DNA from: a virus | Direction: 5' to 3' (one strand) | IMG/VR virus record: IMGVR_UViG_3300049215_000529 | Coordinates: 140,191-204,190 of that record | Length of the DNA stretch: 64,000 bases | Shown here: positions 51,793 through 60,610 of the stretch, one piece after another | How positions within the stretch are numbered: the first letter of the stretch is position 1 | Layout: each line of letters begins with the position of its first letter | Made by a program: the position numbers and the translations under genes | The notes under the pieces: model-generated | Databases searched by the model: none | What the model was told of the DNA's origin: nothing | What the model saw: only the letters and a program-made list of their open reading frames with translations

Positions 51793-52719
51793 TCACAACT
51801 CTCGCTTGACACCATCAAAAACGGCTACTGCCGTGGCTAATAGGTTTTCTTTAAGACAAAGCTCGTCACATAGTAGCATGCGACGGAAGCCAATATCATT
51901 TAGCCAAGCAATCTCAATTAGGTCGGCACACGATGGAACTGGGCTATCAATGACTGAAAGCAAGATGCGAGACCCAACACAAGCCTCGGGGTCTGCTTTA
52001 ATAATTGCACGCAAAGCATGAATCATATGGTGTGGTTTGTCAAGCTCAACGAACAAATCTCCACGAGCTGCCACCAAAACCAGGTTGTCTTTCTTCTTAA
52101 ATGTGTTGATGGCATACTTCATGCCAGCAAGGCTTTCAATCTTCAACCAGACCTCAGCATCACGACCAACCAGTTCCAAAAACTGATCCACATCACTTTG
52201 CTGCTCCACATAAGACAGATAGTATTTGTTGAAGCCCGCTGCACGAACCTTCTCAATCTTCTGAATCTCTTGGGGAGTAAAGATGTTTCCTCGAACTTCT
52301 AGGCTCTTATCTCTAATGTGTAGTGACTCTCCAGCAATTACATTGTATCGTGGTCCACCCTCGAAGATAAGCCTTTGACCATCCTCTTCTAGGCGATCCA
52401 ATAAGGCTACGTCAGCCCCAGCCTTGAACAAGACTACGCTAGGCGTCTTAACACTGATAGGATGATTGAGTCTGATATCTAAGTAATCTTTATTAGGGAT
52501 TACCTCAGTTACCCTCAATTGACGTCCTTTAACGTCAAAGAAGAGGGGATTAGAGCTAGTCATGCCTTTAACAATCTCTAGCTCTTTATCCAGCTCAGGA
52601 TTGCTCATCATAGCACTATTGAGTCGAATACCATCCACTCGGCTATCATGAGCAAAACGTTTAAAGTGTGGAAAGCTTGGCCATAATGTAACTGATAGTT
52701 CTGGAACTTTATTTTTCAT
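51793..52719 (-). CDS. pyruvate-kinase-like TIM-barrel protein
   Basis: 308 residues. Similar to the pyruvate kinase barrel: DVKGRQLRV (like DTKGPEIR), GNIFTPQEIQKIEKVRAAGFN (split), VWLKIESLAGM (catalytic KIE), LVAARGDLFVEL (metal/phosphate loop) and MLLCDELCL. The C-terminal regulatory domain is missing. Whether it catalyses the PEP/ADP reaction is uncertain. It overlaps the VWA gene by four bases, hence in an operon with the kinase. Confidence 0.72.
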   Translation of the reverse strand: MKNKVPELSVTLWPSFPHFKRFAHDSRVDGIRLNSAMMSNPELDKELEIVKGMTSSNPLFFDVKGRQLRVTEVIPNKDYLDIRLNHPISVKTPSVVLFKAGADVALLDRLEEDGQRLIFEGGPRYNVIAGESLHIRDKSLEVRGNIFTPQEIQKIEKVRAAGFNKYYLSYVEQQSDVDQFLELVGRDAEVWLKIESLAGMKYAINTFKKKDNLVLVAARGDLFVELDKPHHMIHALRAIIKADPEACVGSRILLSVIDSPVPSCADLIEIAWLNDIGFRRMLLCDELCLKENLLATAVAVFDGVKREL

Positions 52720-53666
52720 GGCAGTAATCGCTTAGTTTTGCTACCTTTCATATGAGTATGTAATACTGATTTGCCACCACTGTCAGTAACCTTAGCAGGA
52801 ATAGCGTGGATGGTCTTAAGAGCCTTGTAAACTGTATCTACTTGGTCTTCACGTTGACGTTCTTCAATTTCTTCCTTGAAGTAATGAACCTTGTTCTTCT
52901 CTTGCGCCAAGATGCCGAAGATGACGTCTACCACTCGATCAGCCGAAGGAAGGATGGCGATGTGCTCTTTGCCCACCAAGTCTTCCCACTTCTTCTGAAT
53001 ATACTTATCATCACCAGAGTCATAAGGTTTGCGGATCAAATAGACCGAAAACTTTTCCTTCAACTCCTTGAAGATGTCTTTGGTAGAAATATCATTGCCT
53101 TCTAACTTGACTTGAGCTAGAGCGGCATGTTTCTTGATGACGTGATCATAATAACCTTCATCACCAATGATAATCATAATAGGACGTTTTGCATTAGGCA
53201 TTTCAGCATTACGAGCATAGTATAAGGCTGTTAGCTCATAGCTCTCATGGCACTGACCACCACCGTTGCCTTCGATGACTAGCTCCTTGAGTTGCTTCTC
53301 CATATCACGACCTTTAGCAAAAGGACGAACTTGAATTGGATATTGATCAGAGTTAGCATCACCAACTGCACCAAAGCTTAGCTCAAAGTTCTCTCCCAAA
53401 TACTCCTTACACTCATTATCCATATAAGGAAGCTTGGAAAACATAACGGCTGGCCAATCTCCCATTGAACCAGTTACGTCAACTAAAATTACTAGAGGAG
53501 CTTCACTCTCAGTCTTAATAGAGGCTGGAACTAAGTCCGCTGTCCTCTTGTTGTCTGCCTTTGCGTCGCTATAGCTGCGCCCTACATGCTTATCGTAGGA
53601 CTTACGAGCTGCGTCGAAGTCATAACCTTTCCAATCGCCGGGACTATAATTTGATGATTCTGACAT
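52716..53666 (-). CDS. von Willebrand factor A domain protein
   Basis: 316 residues. MIDAS motif DVTGSMGDW (about 62-70); GGQCHESYELTALYYA (about 133-148) and IIIGDEGYYD follow. A Lys-rich C-terminal end. It lies between a Ser/Thr kinase and a pyruvate-kinase-like gene, with an AACAGGAGAA site. The layout recalls bacterial VWA-kinase signalling clusters. Confidence 0.82.
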   Translation of the reverse strand: MSESSNYSPGDWKGYDFDAARKSYDKHVGRSYSDAKADNKRTADLVPASIKTESEAPLVILVDVTGSMGDWPAVMFSKLPYMDNECKEYLGENFELSFGAVGDANSDQYPIQVRPFAKGRDMEKQLKELVIEGNGGGQCHESYELTALYYARNAEMPNAKRPIMIIIGDEGYYDHVIKKHAALAQVKLEGNDISTKDIFKELKEKFSVYLIRKPYDSGDDKYIQKKWEDLVGKEHIAILPSADRVVDVIFGILAQEKNKVHYFKEEIEERQREDQVDTVYKALKTIHAIPAKVTDSGGKSVLHTHMKGSKTKRLLP

Positions 53667-53679
53667 GATAATTCTCCTG

Positions 53680-54678
53680 TTAACTATTAAACCCTGGGAT
53701 ATTCTTCATTCCTGAACGGGAACGACCGAAAGACTTGTGGCGAACTTCAACGAACTCATCGAAGAGATCGCGTTGCGGTCTTTGTAAGATATCCTTCTTT
53801 GTAATCTTCTGAATGAAATCGCACATGGGATCAGGCACGTTAGATGGTACCTCTTTTTTATCCATACGCTTACCACCATTGAGGGCATATACCATTAGCA
53901 TTCCGAGGCTATAGTAATCGCTCGCTGGTAATAAAGCCTTGCCATCAATTTGCTCGGGGGAGGCAAATACTGGTGTGTATCCTAGTGACTTGTCCGAACT
54001 TCCTGGCTTAACCATTGCTAAACCGAAGTCTACCAAAACTACTGAGTGGGTATCAGGTTGAATGATAACGTTCTGTGGCTTGATATCTCCATGAATAACA
54101 CCATGGTGATGAAGGTAAAGTAGAGCATTAAGGATTCGCTCAACGATCCATGCTGTGCTCTCTGGCTCAATCTTTCCAGCCTTCTCTACAATCTGTTCCA
54201 AGGTAGGACCCTTGATGTAGCTCATAATGAGTGCCAAGCTACCATCATCTAGTCTCTGAAGGTCACGCATTACTGGAAGCGCGTAGTGACGCAAATCCCA
54301 GATGGATTTCATCTCTTGGATGAGAATCTTGTCATGAGCGGCTGATACCATGGAACAGTGCTTGATGCATACTGGATCCTTGGTGATAACATGCTCTCCC
54401 TTGTAGGTAACACCGAAACCACCCTCAGCAATGTCTTCTAGAACCTTATAGTTCCCAATGACAGTTCCACCTTTAGGGTTCTTGGTCTTGTCATATTGCT
54501 TACGCTTGACGGTATCCGAGAGCAATTCGTAAGCTTCGTTCAATTCTTGGGCTTGTTCTTTGGTGCCGCCATGGTCTGGATGATGTTTCTTCATCAGAGC
54601 TTGGTAGGCGGCTTTAATAACTAATTGACTAGCCCTAGAACTAACTTCTAGCGTTTTATACGGATCAAAATCAATCAT
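53680..54678 (-). CDS. J-domain/Ser-Thr protein kinase fusion
   Basis: 332 residues from MIDFDPYK; the earlier ATG falls in the promoter -10 box. N-terminal J-domain with HPD (KKHHPDHGGT, about 28-37) and YDKTKN. Then a Ser/Thr kinase: GGFGVTYKGE (P-loop), the Lys in VCIKHC, HGDIKPQN (catalytic loop) and DFGLA. J-domains recruit Hsp70; fused kinases of this kind are unusual. It probably phosphorylates host proteins, perhaps chaperone-linked. Confidence 0.9.
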   Translation of the reverse strand: MIDFDPYKTLEVSSRASQLVIKAAYQALMKKHHPDHGGTKEQAQELNEAYELLSDTVKRKQYDKTKNPKGGTVIGNYKVLEDIAEGGFGVTYKGEHVITKDPVCIKHCSMVSAAHDKILIQEMKSIWDLRHYALPVMRDLQRLDDGSLALIMSYIKGPTLEQIVEKAGKIEPESTAWIVERILNALLYLHHHGVIHGDIKPQNVIIQPDTHSVVLVDFGLAMVKPGSSDKSLGYTPVFASPEQIDGKALLPASDYYSLGMLMVYALNGGKRMDKKEVPSNVPDPMCDFIQKITKKDILQRPQRDLFDEFVEVRHKSFGRSRSGMKNIPGFNS

Positions 54679-54700
54679 GAATAAATCTATCTTAGTACTC

Positions 54701-54729
54701 AATGTAACCATTTAGAGGGCTCGTGTCAA
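54701..54729 (-). promoter_or_regulatory. sigma70-like promoter of kinase-VWA operon
   Basis: Minus strand TTGACA (54724-54729), 17-base spacer, TACATT (54701-54706), about 23 bases before the kinase ATG. GGCGCC precedes the -35 box. Confidence 0.7.
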
Positions 54730-55437
54730 GTGGCGCCCATTATTTCGTCCCATCTTGCCTCAATTATGTCAGTATAAATCAAACTGTTCAAACCATAATT
54801 GCCTAATGCAAAAGCATCATTCACTTCCACTAATAAAGAACGTCCCTTGTCATCAACACCAAAATCAATGGAATAGGCGACTGGGGCGCCCTTATAAGCG
54901 GCGATAGCCTGTTTGATGACCGCCACGTCAGGCACCAAGCCAAAGTCGCCCTTATAGTGTTTTAAGCCCACTAAATCGCCTCGTAGGACGAATCCTCGAT
55001 ACTCTGTTACGAATTCAACGGGCTCGGAGATTTGAATCTCCATATCCATTTTCTGAGATGAGGTTTTGATTAAATCTCGGAACTGGGACACCACATGACC
55101 AACAAATTGCTTCTGAATGTAGCGCGGCTTAATGAAGACAGGCTTAACATCATAGTCTTGCTGGTGAATCTCTGCCAGAGTTCCATACCTAATATGCCTT
55201 CCACAGAAGGGTGATAGCTAGCCTATCAAATACTTTCCTTACAATAGGGATGTAACCACAAACGATATCGTCTTTGGTTAAGGGAATGTTGTCTAATTCT
55301 TCGGATTCAAACTCACCTTCAAAGAAAAGAGTTTGATATCCTTTCAATCGGAAACCTTCCCAGGCATAGTAAGTATTGGTGGTAATCAGCTCGCCATTCT
55401 TCTTTTGGCAATAAACTTTCCTCATGCTGATATACAA
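54726..55437 (-). pseudogene. ATP-grasp (DUF4343-like) protein, one-base frameshift
   Basis: The first frame codes MRKVYCQKKNGELIT...KVFDRLAIT; then one base over, RYGTLAEIHQQDYDVKPVFI, ...DMEIQISEPVEFVTEYRGFV and VNDAFALGNYG. These are consecutive pieces of the ATP-grasp/DUF4343 family. The shift is at ACCC near 55207; one C fewer restores the frame. Either broken or a +1 slip or a sequencing error. Confidence 0.65.
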
Positions 55438-55442
55438 CTTTC

Positions 55443-55946
55443 TTATTTAGTGTCTTGAAATGTTTTGAATAAACGGTCCCAGTGGAAGGCGAAGATGCCG
55501 TAGTTCTTGCTCATATCCACATGGTGGATGTAATGGAGCTTGGTCCACCTAGCGAATATAACACGCAGCCCAGGCACGCGGGTCATCCAATGATTGTTAA
55601 TATGGAAGGCATCATGAATACGATCGCTCAATAATCCTATTAGTCCTTCCATAGCCAATACGATTATCACTAAGTGTAATGGTAAGAATCCTAGAATGCC
55701 TAAAACAATTGGAGCTATGATAACTGGTAGGGCAACCAAGGCAAAGTACCTTGGGCTACTGCTAGAACCAGCATGTCTATAAACATCTGAAGTGAAGTCC
55801 TCAGGAGGATACATCTTCAAATGATGTGACATATGGGCTTGATTTAAGAATCCGGTCCAAGACTGATGTAGCGCCCAATGGATGAGATGACCCGTCAGAC
55901 TGGCAACGATGTAACTGATGAGAATTGTAAGAAGAATGGCTACCAT
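55443..55946 (-). CDS. fatty acid hydroxylase/sterol desaturase-like membrane protein
   Basis: 167 residues. Four hydrophobic segments and the diiron-type histidine clusters HLIHWALH, HMSHHLK, HDAFHINNH and HYIHHVD. Matches the fatty-acid-hydroxylase superfamily. It may modify host membrane lipids; unusual in phages. Confidence 0.8.
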   Translation of the reverse strand: MVAILLTILISYIVASLTGHLIHWALHQSWTGFLNQAHMSHHLKMYPPEDFTSDVYRHAGSSSSPRYFALVALPVIIAPIVLGILGFLPLHLVIIVLAMEGLIGLLSDRIHDAFHINNHWMTRVPGLRVIFARWTKLHYIHHVDMSKNYGIFAFHWDRLFKTFQDTK

Positions 55947-55978
55947 ACTAATATGCAGTATGATAGCCCTAGTTTATC

Positions 55979-56161
55979 TCACAAAAGTTCCAAGTGATGG
56001 GCGACAATGCTCATTTCTTTTACCATGCCAGACTCCCCAGCATTTAAATCAACTAGCTCATCTATCTGATCATTGATTACTTCGGTTAGTGTGTCTAAGA
56101 CATCCCGAATAGGATAATTCTTTATAATCTCTGCCAATGCCTTTTTGTCTTCTGCGTTCAT
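55979..56161 (-). CDS. hypothetical small acidic protein (60 aa)
   Basis: From MNAEDKKALAEII with GAGGAATATC before the ATG. Helical, acidic. Not recognised. Confidence 0.5.
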   Translation of the reverse strand: MNAEDKKALAEIIKNYPIRDVLDTLTEVINDQIDELVDLNAGESGMVKEMSIVAHHLELL

Positions 56162-56169
56162 GATATTCC

Positions 56170-56628
56170 TCAAAAGAAAACTGCTAGATTAGATAAACGA
56201 TGTAAATACTTAATTAATTCGCACAAGTTGATAATGGGCATGCTATCGCCCGTTCTTGAGCCCCACTTATCGCCATGTTTAATGGGCTCATAGTTACAAA
56301 AACGAGAATCAAAATCCATATTAATGAAAGCCTCATAGACAGTATGTCCGGGACCCTTCTTATTTTCATAAAGCTGAACGTCCACATCTTTGTGTTTCGT
56401 GATGCAATCGTCCAATGACTTATCAACACTATGAGTTCCATCTGGATTAATAATCCAGTTAGACATAATGTCAATGGTGCCAGCTTCTTGAATCTTATGG
56501 GTAAAGATTTTGACAATGAAGCCTCCAACATAGTAATGAAAACAAGAATCCGATTTGTGTTTCTTTAGCTCACCAAGTCTGTGCTTGATAGCATAAATGT
56601 TTTTCGGATTGTCTTCAAATACTTTCAT
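56170..56628 (-). CDS. hypothetical protein (152 aa)
   Basis: MKVFEDNPKNIYAIKHRL.., beta-rich, not recognised. Upstream end overlaps the HNH gene stop. Confidence 0.5.
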   Translation of the reverse strand: MKVFEDNPKNIYAIKHRLGELKKHKSDSCFHYYVGGFIVKIFTHKIQEAGTIDIMSNWIINPDGTHSVDKSLDDCITKHKDVDVQLYENKKGPGHTVYEAFINMDFDSRFCNYEPIKHGDKWGSRTGDSMPIINLCELIKYLHRLSNLAVFF

Positions 56629-57207
56629 AATTAACATTAATAAAGTTGTCGTAAATCTCTTCTATGATAGATTTAAAATCGTTAATGGGCAACTCTCCTT
56701 TAAGATAATTGATGGAGTTACGACATAGAACTACATTATCTCGTGTATACCCTCTTGAAGAATCTAAACGATCAATAGATACTTTATTAGTATTATTAAT
56801 TTCCAATGATAGAGGTTTCTTTGTATAATAACATAATCCATTTTGCTGTTCCCAAAGCTGGAGCAAGAACTGTAAATCAATATCTAATGATAGATTTTTA
56901 TTAGATGCCCTGATCGTAGAAACATATAAACGATCTGCCAACACATCCCTTAAAGATGTTTTAACAAAATGTCTATCATTAAAATGTCTTTTGCTTCGAC
57001 AGCCTTGACATTCTTTGTTGAAAGAAAGATATCCTGCTTGTTCAAACTTTTTAAGGCAAGGAGTAAAATTATCTTTCAAGGGTAAAATTTTGTGACAAAC
57101 TCGACATTCAAGCTCACCACTCTCTACTCTCTACTATTCGTTTCCAGTAGAGTAGTGGCTTTATCTTTTTTATCTTGTTCACGTCTTTGTTGTGCAGGTG
57201 TTAGCAT
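56615..57207 (-). pseudogene. HNH endonuclease, start in another frame
   Basis: ATG 57207 opens MLTPAQQRREQDKKDKATTLLE and ends in TAG at 57124 after a 7-base tandem repeat (AGTAGAG twice). The HNH body, in another frame, starts GELECRVCHKILPL and runs to TGA at 56615 with LCYYTKKPLSLEI, SIDRLDSSRGYTRDN and VLCRNSINYLKGEL. No usable ATG exists in the body frame. Frame disruption likely at the repeat. Confidence 0.6.
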
Positions 57208-57237
57208 GCATATAATATATTGCATGCTCACAATATT

Positions 57238-57588
57238 TTAGTTTTTAACTGAAAATATTATATCTTTTTCACAATATGAGTTTATTAAAAAGATACATTC
57301 TTTGGCTTGCACAATGGCATCCCCAAAATAAGCGTTCTTGCAAATACTTTCCAAAAAGGACTTGATATGGGGCAATGATTCTCTTTTTACATTACCGCTT
57401 CTAATGGATTCTTCGACGCCGACTTCTAGGATATTTTCGACTTGATTCTGTATTTGCCAGCCAAGCTTATTGAACTCTCTGCAAATTGAAATGATGTCAG
57501 AGATATCTAGGGGGATGCTGTATTCGTCATCCTGGTCGTTAGAGTTTGTTTCGGAAACAGTTAAAACTTCTAAGTCTTGTGCAGTCAT
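57238..57588 (-). CDS. hypothetical protein (116 aa)
   Basis: Acidic N-terminus (ETNSNDQDDEYSIPLD), then a helical part with NQVENILEVGVEESIRSGN. Not recognised. ATGGAGTTGCAATG leader. Confidence 0.5.
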   Translation of the reverse strand: MTAQDLEVLTVSETNSNDQDDEYSIPLDISDIISICREFNKLGWQIQNQVENILEVGVEESIRSGNVKRESLPHIKSFLESICKNAYFGDAIVQAKECIFLINSYCEKDIIFSVKN

Positions 57589-57724
57589 TGCAACTCCATT
57601 TTATGAAAATCAATCAGTAAGCGGTTTTGGGAAATTCAGAATTCAATTACCTCCTCAAGTTGGTTACATAAGATATTCCATTTTATTAATATCTATCTAC
57701 TATATAACGCCTAAAACAAGGTAT

Positions 57725-58054
57725 TTATTGACTTAATTTCTTACTCGCTTCTACTGCTTTCTCATAATTGGAATTGATCTTTCTGTATAGATCGTCCGGT
57801 GCATATCCGGGGTGAGCCACTCCAGTTGAGTGAAACTCTTCAGCTTTTTTATGGCACTCCTCACACAAGGAGATACCGTTTTCTTTGACGTATCCACCGT
57901 TAGGCATAATCTTTCTGGTCACATGATGAGCGTCAAGCTCCTGCTCCGATTTCTCCTTAGAAGACTTCATGTTACACATGGCGCAACGGAAGCCGTCACG
58001 CTTGTAGCAGGCGTCTCGAAAGGCTTTTCTAATTAGTTTCTTTTCGGAGCCCAT
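57725..58054 (-). CDS. HNH endonuclease (110 aa)
   Basis: From MGSEKKLIRKAFRD. YKRDGFRCAMCNMKSS, LDAHHVTRKIMPNGGYVKENGI (split) and CEECHKKAEEFH form the HNH motif. Overlaps the next gene's 3' end by 22 bases. Confidence 0.82.
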   Translation of the reverse strand: MGSEKKLIRKAFRDACYKRDGFRCAMCNMKSSKEKSEQELDAHHVTRKIMPNGGYVKENGISLCEECHKKAEEFHSTGVAHPGYAPDDLYRKINSNYEKAVEASKKLSQ

Positions 58055-58329
58055 AGCGATTTCACACAAATAAATTTGGCATTAACAGTGTCAGTGTCAT
58101 GCTGCTCTTCAAAACTTTCTTGCCAATCAATAAACGCGTACTGCTTATCTCGGACTGCGCAAAAATGTTTAACATGAGCTATTACATCATCTCGTACCGC
58201 AATGATTGGATACCCAGATTCTGATATGACAAATGACATATCCTCATAAGAAGCATTAGGTCTGATAGTATAACTCTCTGCGCTACATCCTATAGTCACG
58301 GCGCACATGATCACTAATAGATTTTTCAT
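58033..58329 (-). CDS. lipoprotein (98 aa)
   Basis: Signal with lipobox (IMCAVTIGC). The mature part has two Cys and a beta-rich pattern. Envelope-anchored; unknown role. Confidence 0.6.
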   Translation of the reverse strand: MKNLLVIMCAVTIGCSAESYTIRPNASYEDMSFVISESGYPIIAVRDDVIAHVKHFCAVRDKQYAFIDWQESFEEQHDTDTVNAKFICVKSLWAPKRN

Positions 58330-58332
58330 AGC

Positions 58333-58902
58333 TCAACCGTCCATTTCTTCATAGATGACATCGAAACCGTATTCTTCGTACAACTCTTTCAAAGAATCAC
58401 GAACATCAGTATATCTTGCTGACAGATTGGTGACAGCATTCTTGCCATCATGAATCTCATAAAAAATGTCTTGCAGAATATTGCTGCCGCAAATTCGTTC
58501 CAAGCGATCTAACTCTCTGGCAAGGACGCCAATATCGCTGACCAAGAAGCTAGAGGGCAACTCTTCCAGTTCGTCTTCCTCTTGACCAATGTACTCAGCT
58601 TCCTGAGAAATGTCCACTACCTTGGGAACTTCGCGTTTGACTATCATATAGTCTGGATTCTGAATCACCAACCTGGACGAAGGTGAAGCAACGAAGTCTT
58701 CTTTACGAGCGGTCACGCTGCCAGCAAAGTGAACCAATACTTGAATACCATCGGCTGTATCTGGAATATGACGAATGGTTTCTTCACAGGCGTACTTGAC
58801 GTACACTACCAGTCTTCCATACGGGTCTACTCCAACATCATGGAACCAGTCTTTACCTTTGAACATTTCACTGAGTTGGTGCATGCCTTTAGTCGTATTC
58901 AT
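58333..58902 (-). CDS. hypothetical acidic protein (189 aa)
   Basis: MNTTKGMHQLSEMFKGKDWFH.., acidic stretch EEDELEELPSSF, helical C-terminus. No family recognised. Read from a sigma70-like promoter. Confidence 0.55.
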   Translation of the reverse strand: MNTTKGMHQLSEMFKGKDWFHDVGVDPYGRLVVYVKYACEETIRHIPDTADGIQVLVHFAGSVTARKEDFVASPSSRLVIQNPDYMIVKREVPKVVDISQEAEYIGQEEDELEELPSSFLVSDIGVLARELDRLERICGSNILQDIFYEIHDGKNAVTNLSARYTDVRDSLKELYEEYGFDVIYEEMDG

Positions 58903-58927
58903 TTGATAGCTTCCTCAATTTTGAATC

Positions 58928-58955
58928 AATATAATCATGCCAAATAAAAAGTCAA
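58928..58955 (-). promoter_or_regulatory. sigma70-like promoter
   Basis: Minus strand TTGACT (58950-58955), 16-base spacer, TATATT (58928-58933). The -35 box is immediately downstream of the terminator stem. Confidence 0.7.
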
Positions 58956-58990
58956 GGCGCCCCGAATCTTAAAGATTGGGAGCGCCTTAC
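58953..58990 (-). terminator. rho-independent terminator after tRNA-Trp
   Basis: Minus strand AAGGCGC.CCCAATC - TTTAA - GATTCGGGGCGCCTT, then GACTTTTTATTT. Strong stem with T-rich tail. Confidence 0.7.
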
Positions 58991-58999
58991 ATTCTACAG

Positions 59000-59073
59000 T
59001 GGCAGGGGCAGTAGGAATCGAACCCACGTAGGAGGTGTTGGAAGCCTCAGTCTTACCATTAGACGATACCCCT
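59000..59073 (-). tRNA. tRNA-Trp (anticodon CCA)
   Basis: AGGGGTA/TGCCCCT acceptor, discriminator G and encoded CCA match bacterial tRNA-Trp; anticodon CCA in GGC-TTCCAAC-ACC (closing pair C-A mismatched). Confidence 0.82.
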
Positions 59074-59138
59074 GTATCTTATCCTTTTTGTTGATTCCAA
59101 AGCATTGTATAGCTCAACAAGGCGATAATATTCCCAAG

Positions 59139-59230
59139 TGGCGGAAAAGGAAGGATTCGAACCTTCGGACCACCGTTAGGCGGTCTCTTGTTTTAGAGAC
59201 AAGCGGTATAATCCACTCACCCACATTTCC
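59139..59230 (-). tRNA. amber-suppressor tRNA, Ser-type (anticodon CTA)
   Basis: Acceptor GGAAATG/CTTTTCC (one mismatch), anticodon stem CTTGT-CTCTAAA-ACAAG with anticodon CTA (reads UAG), long variable arm (ACCGCC-TAAC-GGTGGT), T-loop TTCGAAT, discriminator G, encoded CCA. Long arm plus G73 indicate charging by SerRS, which ignores the anticodon. Confidence 0.9.
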
Positions 59231-59240
59231 ATCTTACGTG

Positions 59241-59372
59241 TCAGCCAACACAATAGACTATCTCTTTAAAAGCACAACGAGAACAAACACTTTCATAGGT
59301 ACCAGCTCGTTGTATCTTATTGTTGAAGATCAACTTATGATAGCCTAGCCAACACAAAACCTTATCTATCAT
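59241..59372 (-). CDS. small zinc-type protein (43 aa)
   Basis: MIDKVLCWLGYHKLIFNNK.., then CSRCAFKEIVYC. ATG follows the encoded CCA of tRNA-Ser(GCT) without a gap. Cys pairs suggest zinc binding. Confidence 0.5.
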   Translation of the reverse strand: MIDKVLCWLGYHKLIFNNKIQRAGTYESVCSRCAFKEIVYCVG

Positions 59373-59464
59373 TGGCGGAAGGTGAGGGATTCGAACCCAC
59401 GGAGGGCTTTTACACCCTCTTCAATTTAGCAAACTGACACGATAAGCCTCTCTGCCAACCTTCC
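59373..59464 (-). tRNA. tRNA-Ser (anticodon GCT)
   Basis: Acceptor GGAAGGT/ACCTTCC, loop TTGCTAA, anticodon GCT, long variable arm, G73, encoded CCA. Confidence 0.9.
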
Positions 59465-59475
59465 GTATTGTATGT

Positions 59476-59500
59476 ATTATATCTCGATATTGATAAGTTC
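59476..59500 (-). promoter_or_regulatory. tRNA promoter block (TATAAT)
   Basis: Minus strand TATCAATATCGAGATATAAT followed by ACATAC; -10 TATAAT (59476-59481), 11 bases before tRNA-Ser. Shares 19 of 20 bases with the block at 61467-61491. Confidence 0.55.
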
Positions 59501-60418
59501 GTCAGTCAAATCCTGCAATAATTCGAAGTTTTCAACGCTCTTATACTCTTCTGGAATGCCCTCTAAACCATACAGCGTGCCAGCCATAGCGCCCACTATA
59601 GCAGCCGTTGTGTCCGTATCGCCTCCACCCTTGACTGCCATCACAACACAATCTTTAAAATTATCTGTGGCGGCGAGACAATAGAAAGCGGCGGCTACCG
59701 TCTCAGGAACATAACCCCTGGTCCCGATTTCGGCAAGTGCCTCTTCTGCCGGAACCTCATCTTTCCAAAGTTCATATGCCAATTTCAATTTGGCAACAAC
59801 AATACAATCGTTAACCGAAAGGACATTAATCACTCCCGGAAGAACTCCAAGAGATGAATGTTTGACTGCTGGAACATCTCCCATAGCCAATAAAGCAGTT
59901 CCCAATGCAACTGCAATGGATCCCATTTTAGGTTCATCCGAATTGTGAGTAATGGAAGCATCTTCCACTGCAACCGACAATAGCTTGCTTAAATCATGAC
60001 GATAAGCCAAACCAATTGGTGAAGCTCTCATTGCAGTACCATTGCCACCAACAGGAGTGCCATCATTGTTAAGTGATAATCCACTTTCCAAGTAAGACAT
60101 TCCGTTCTTGATATTATGAAGAGCAGCCGCAGTAGTCCCACCAATACCTCGGGTATTACCAGACTCCATCCAAGCCAAATATCTCTGAGCAACGTCCTCA
60201 GCATTGAAGCCATTGTGTTCTACTAGGCTAGTTGCCAATGCAATACTCATTAGGGTATCGTCGGTGTATTGACCTGGTTCACCAACCCAAAACGTACCAC
60301 CAGCTTGGAACTGCCCATCCCAAGCAACTAGCTTTGGATTGTCAGCAGGCTTTGTTTCAAATGGGTTACCAAGGGCATCACCAATGGCGCAACCAACTAA
60401 TGTAGCAATCTTCTTCAT
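59477..60418 (-). CDS. ADP-ribosylglycohydrolase (DraG family), copy 2
   Basis: 313 residues from MKKIATLVGC. CAIGDALGNPFETKP, YTDDTLMSIAL, GNGTAMRASP, THNSDEPKMGS and GGGDTDTTAAIVGAM match DraG. About a third of positions resemble copy 1, so an old duplication or separate gain. The earlier start lies in a tRNA-Ser. Removes ADP-ribose; the target is unknown. Confidence 0.9.
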   Translation of the reverse strand: MKKIATLVGCAIGDALGNPFETKPADNPKLVAWDGQFQAGGTFWVGEPGQYTDDTLMSIALATSLVEHNGFNAEDVAQRYLAWMESGNTRGIGGTTAAALHNIKNGMSYLESGLSLNNDGTPVGGNGTAMRASPIGLAYRHDLSKLLSVAVEDASITHNSDEPKMGSIAVALGTALLAMGDVPAVKHSSLGVLPGVINVLSVNDCIVVAKLKLAYELWKDEVPAEEALAEIGTRGYVPETVAAAFYCLAATDNFKDCVVMAVKGGGDTDTTAAIVGAMAGTLYGLEGIPEEYKSVENFELLQDLTDELINIEI

Positions 60419-60438
60419 TGAATACCTAATAAAATAAC

Positions 60439-60529
60439 TGGAGGAAGTAGTAGGATTCGAACCCACGGAAGGCTATTAACCCCCTTTCGCTTTCAAGGCG
60501 AACGCGATAAACCACTCTGCCATACTTCC
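60439..60529 (-). tRNA. tRNA-Ser (anticodon TGA)
   Basis: Acceptor GGAAGTA/TACTTCC, loop CTTGAAA, anticodon TGA, long variable arm, encoded CCA, discriminator T (not the usual G). Confidence 0.88.
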
Positions 60530-60610
60530 CTAATTGCTTCTACTCTCTTCTTCTCTTTAACCAAAATTTTGTCGTATTTCTTTACAAGATCCGCCATACA
60601 ACTAAGTAAC

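Noticed and set aside
59477-60466. Longer start of the second DraG-like gene
   Set aside because: The extra 16 residues are read from tRNA-Ser(TGA); the typical DraG start is the ATG at 60418.
60439-60600. Small frame MADLVKKYDK.. running into tRNA-Ser
   Set aside because: Ends inside the tRNA, has no good ribosome site, and is probably chance.
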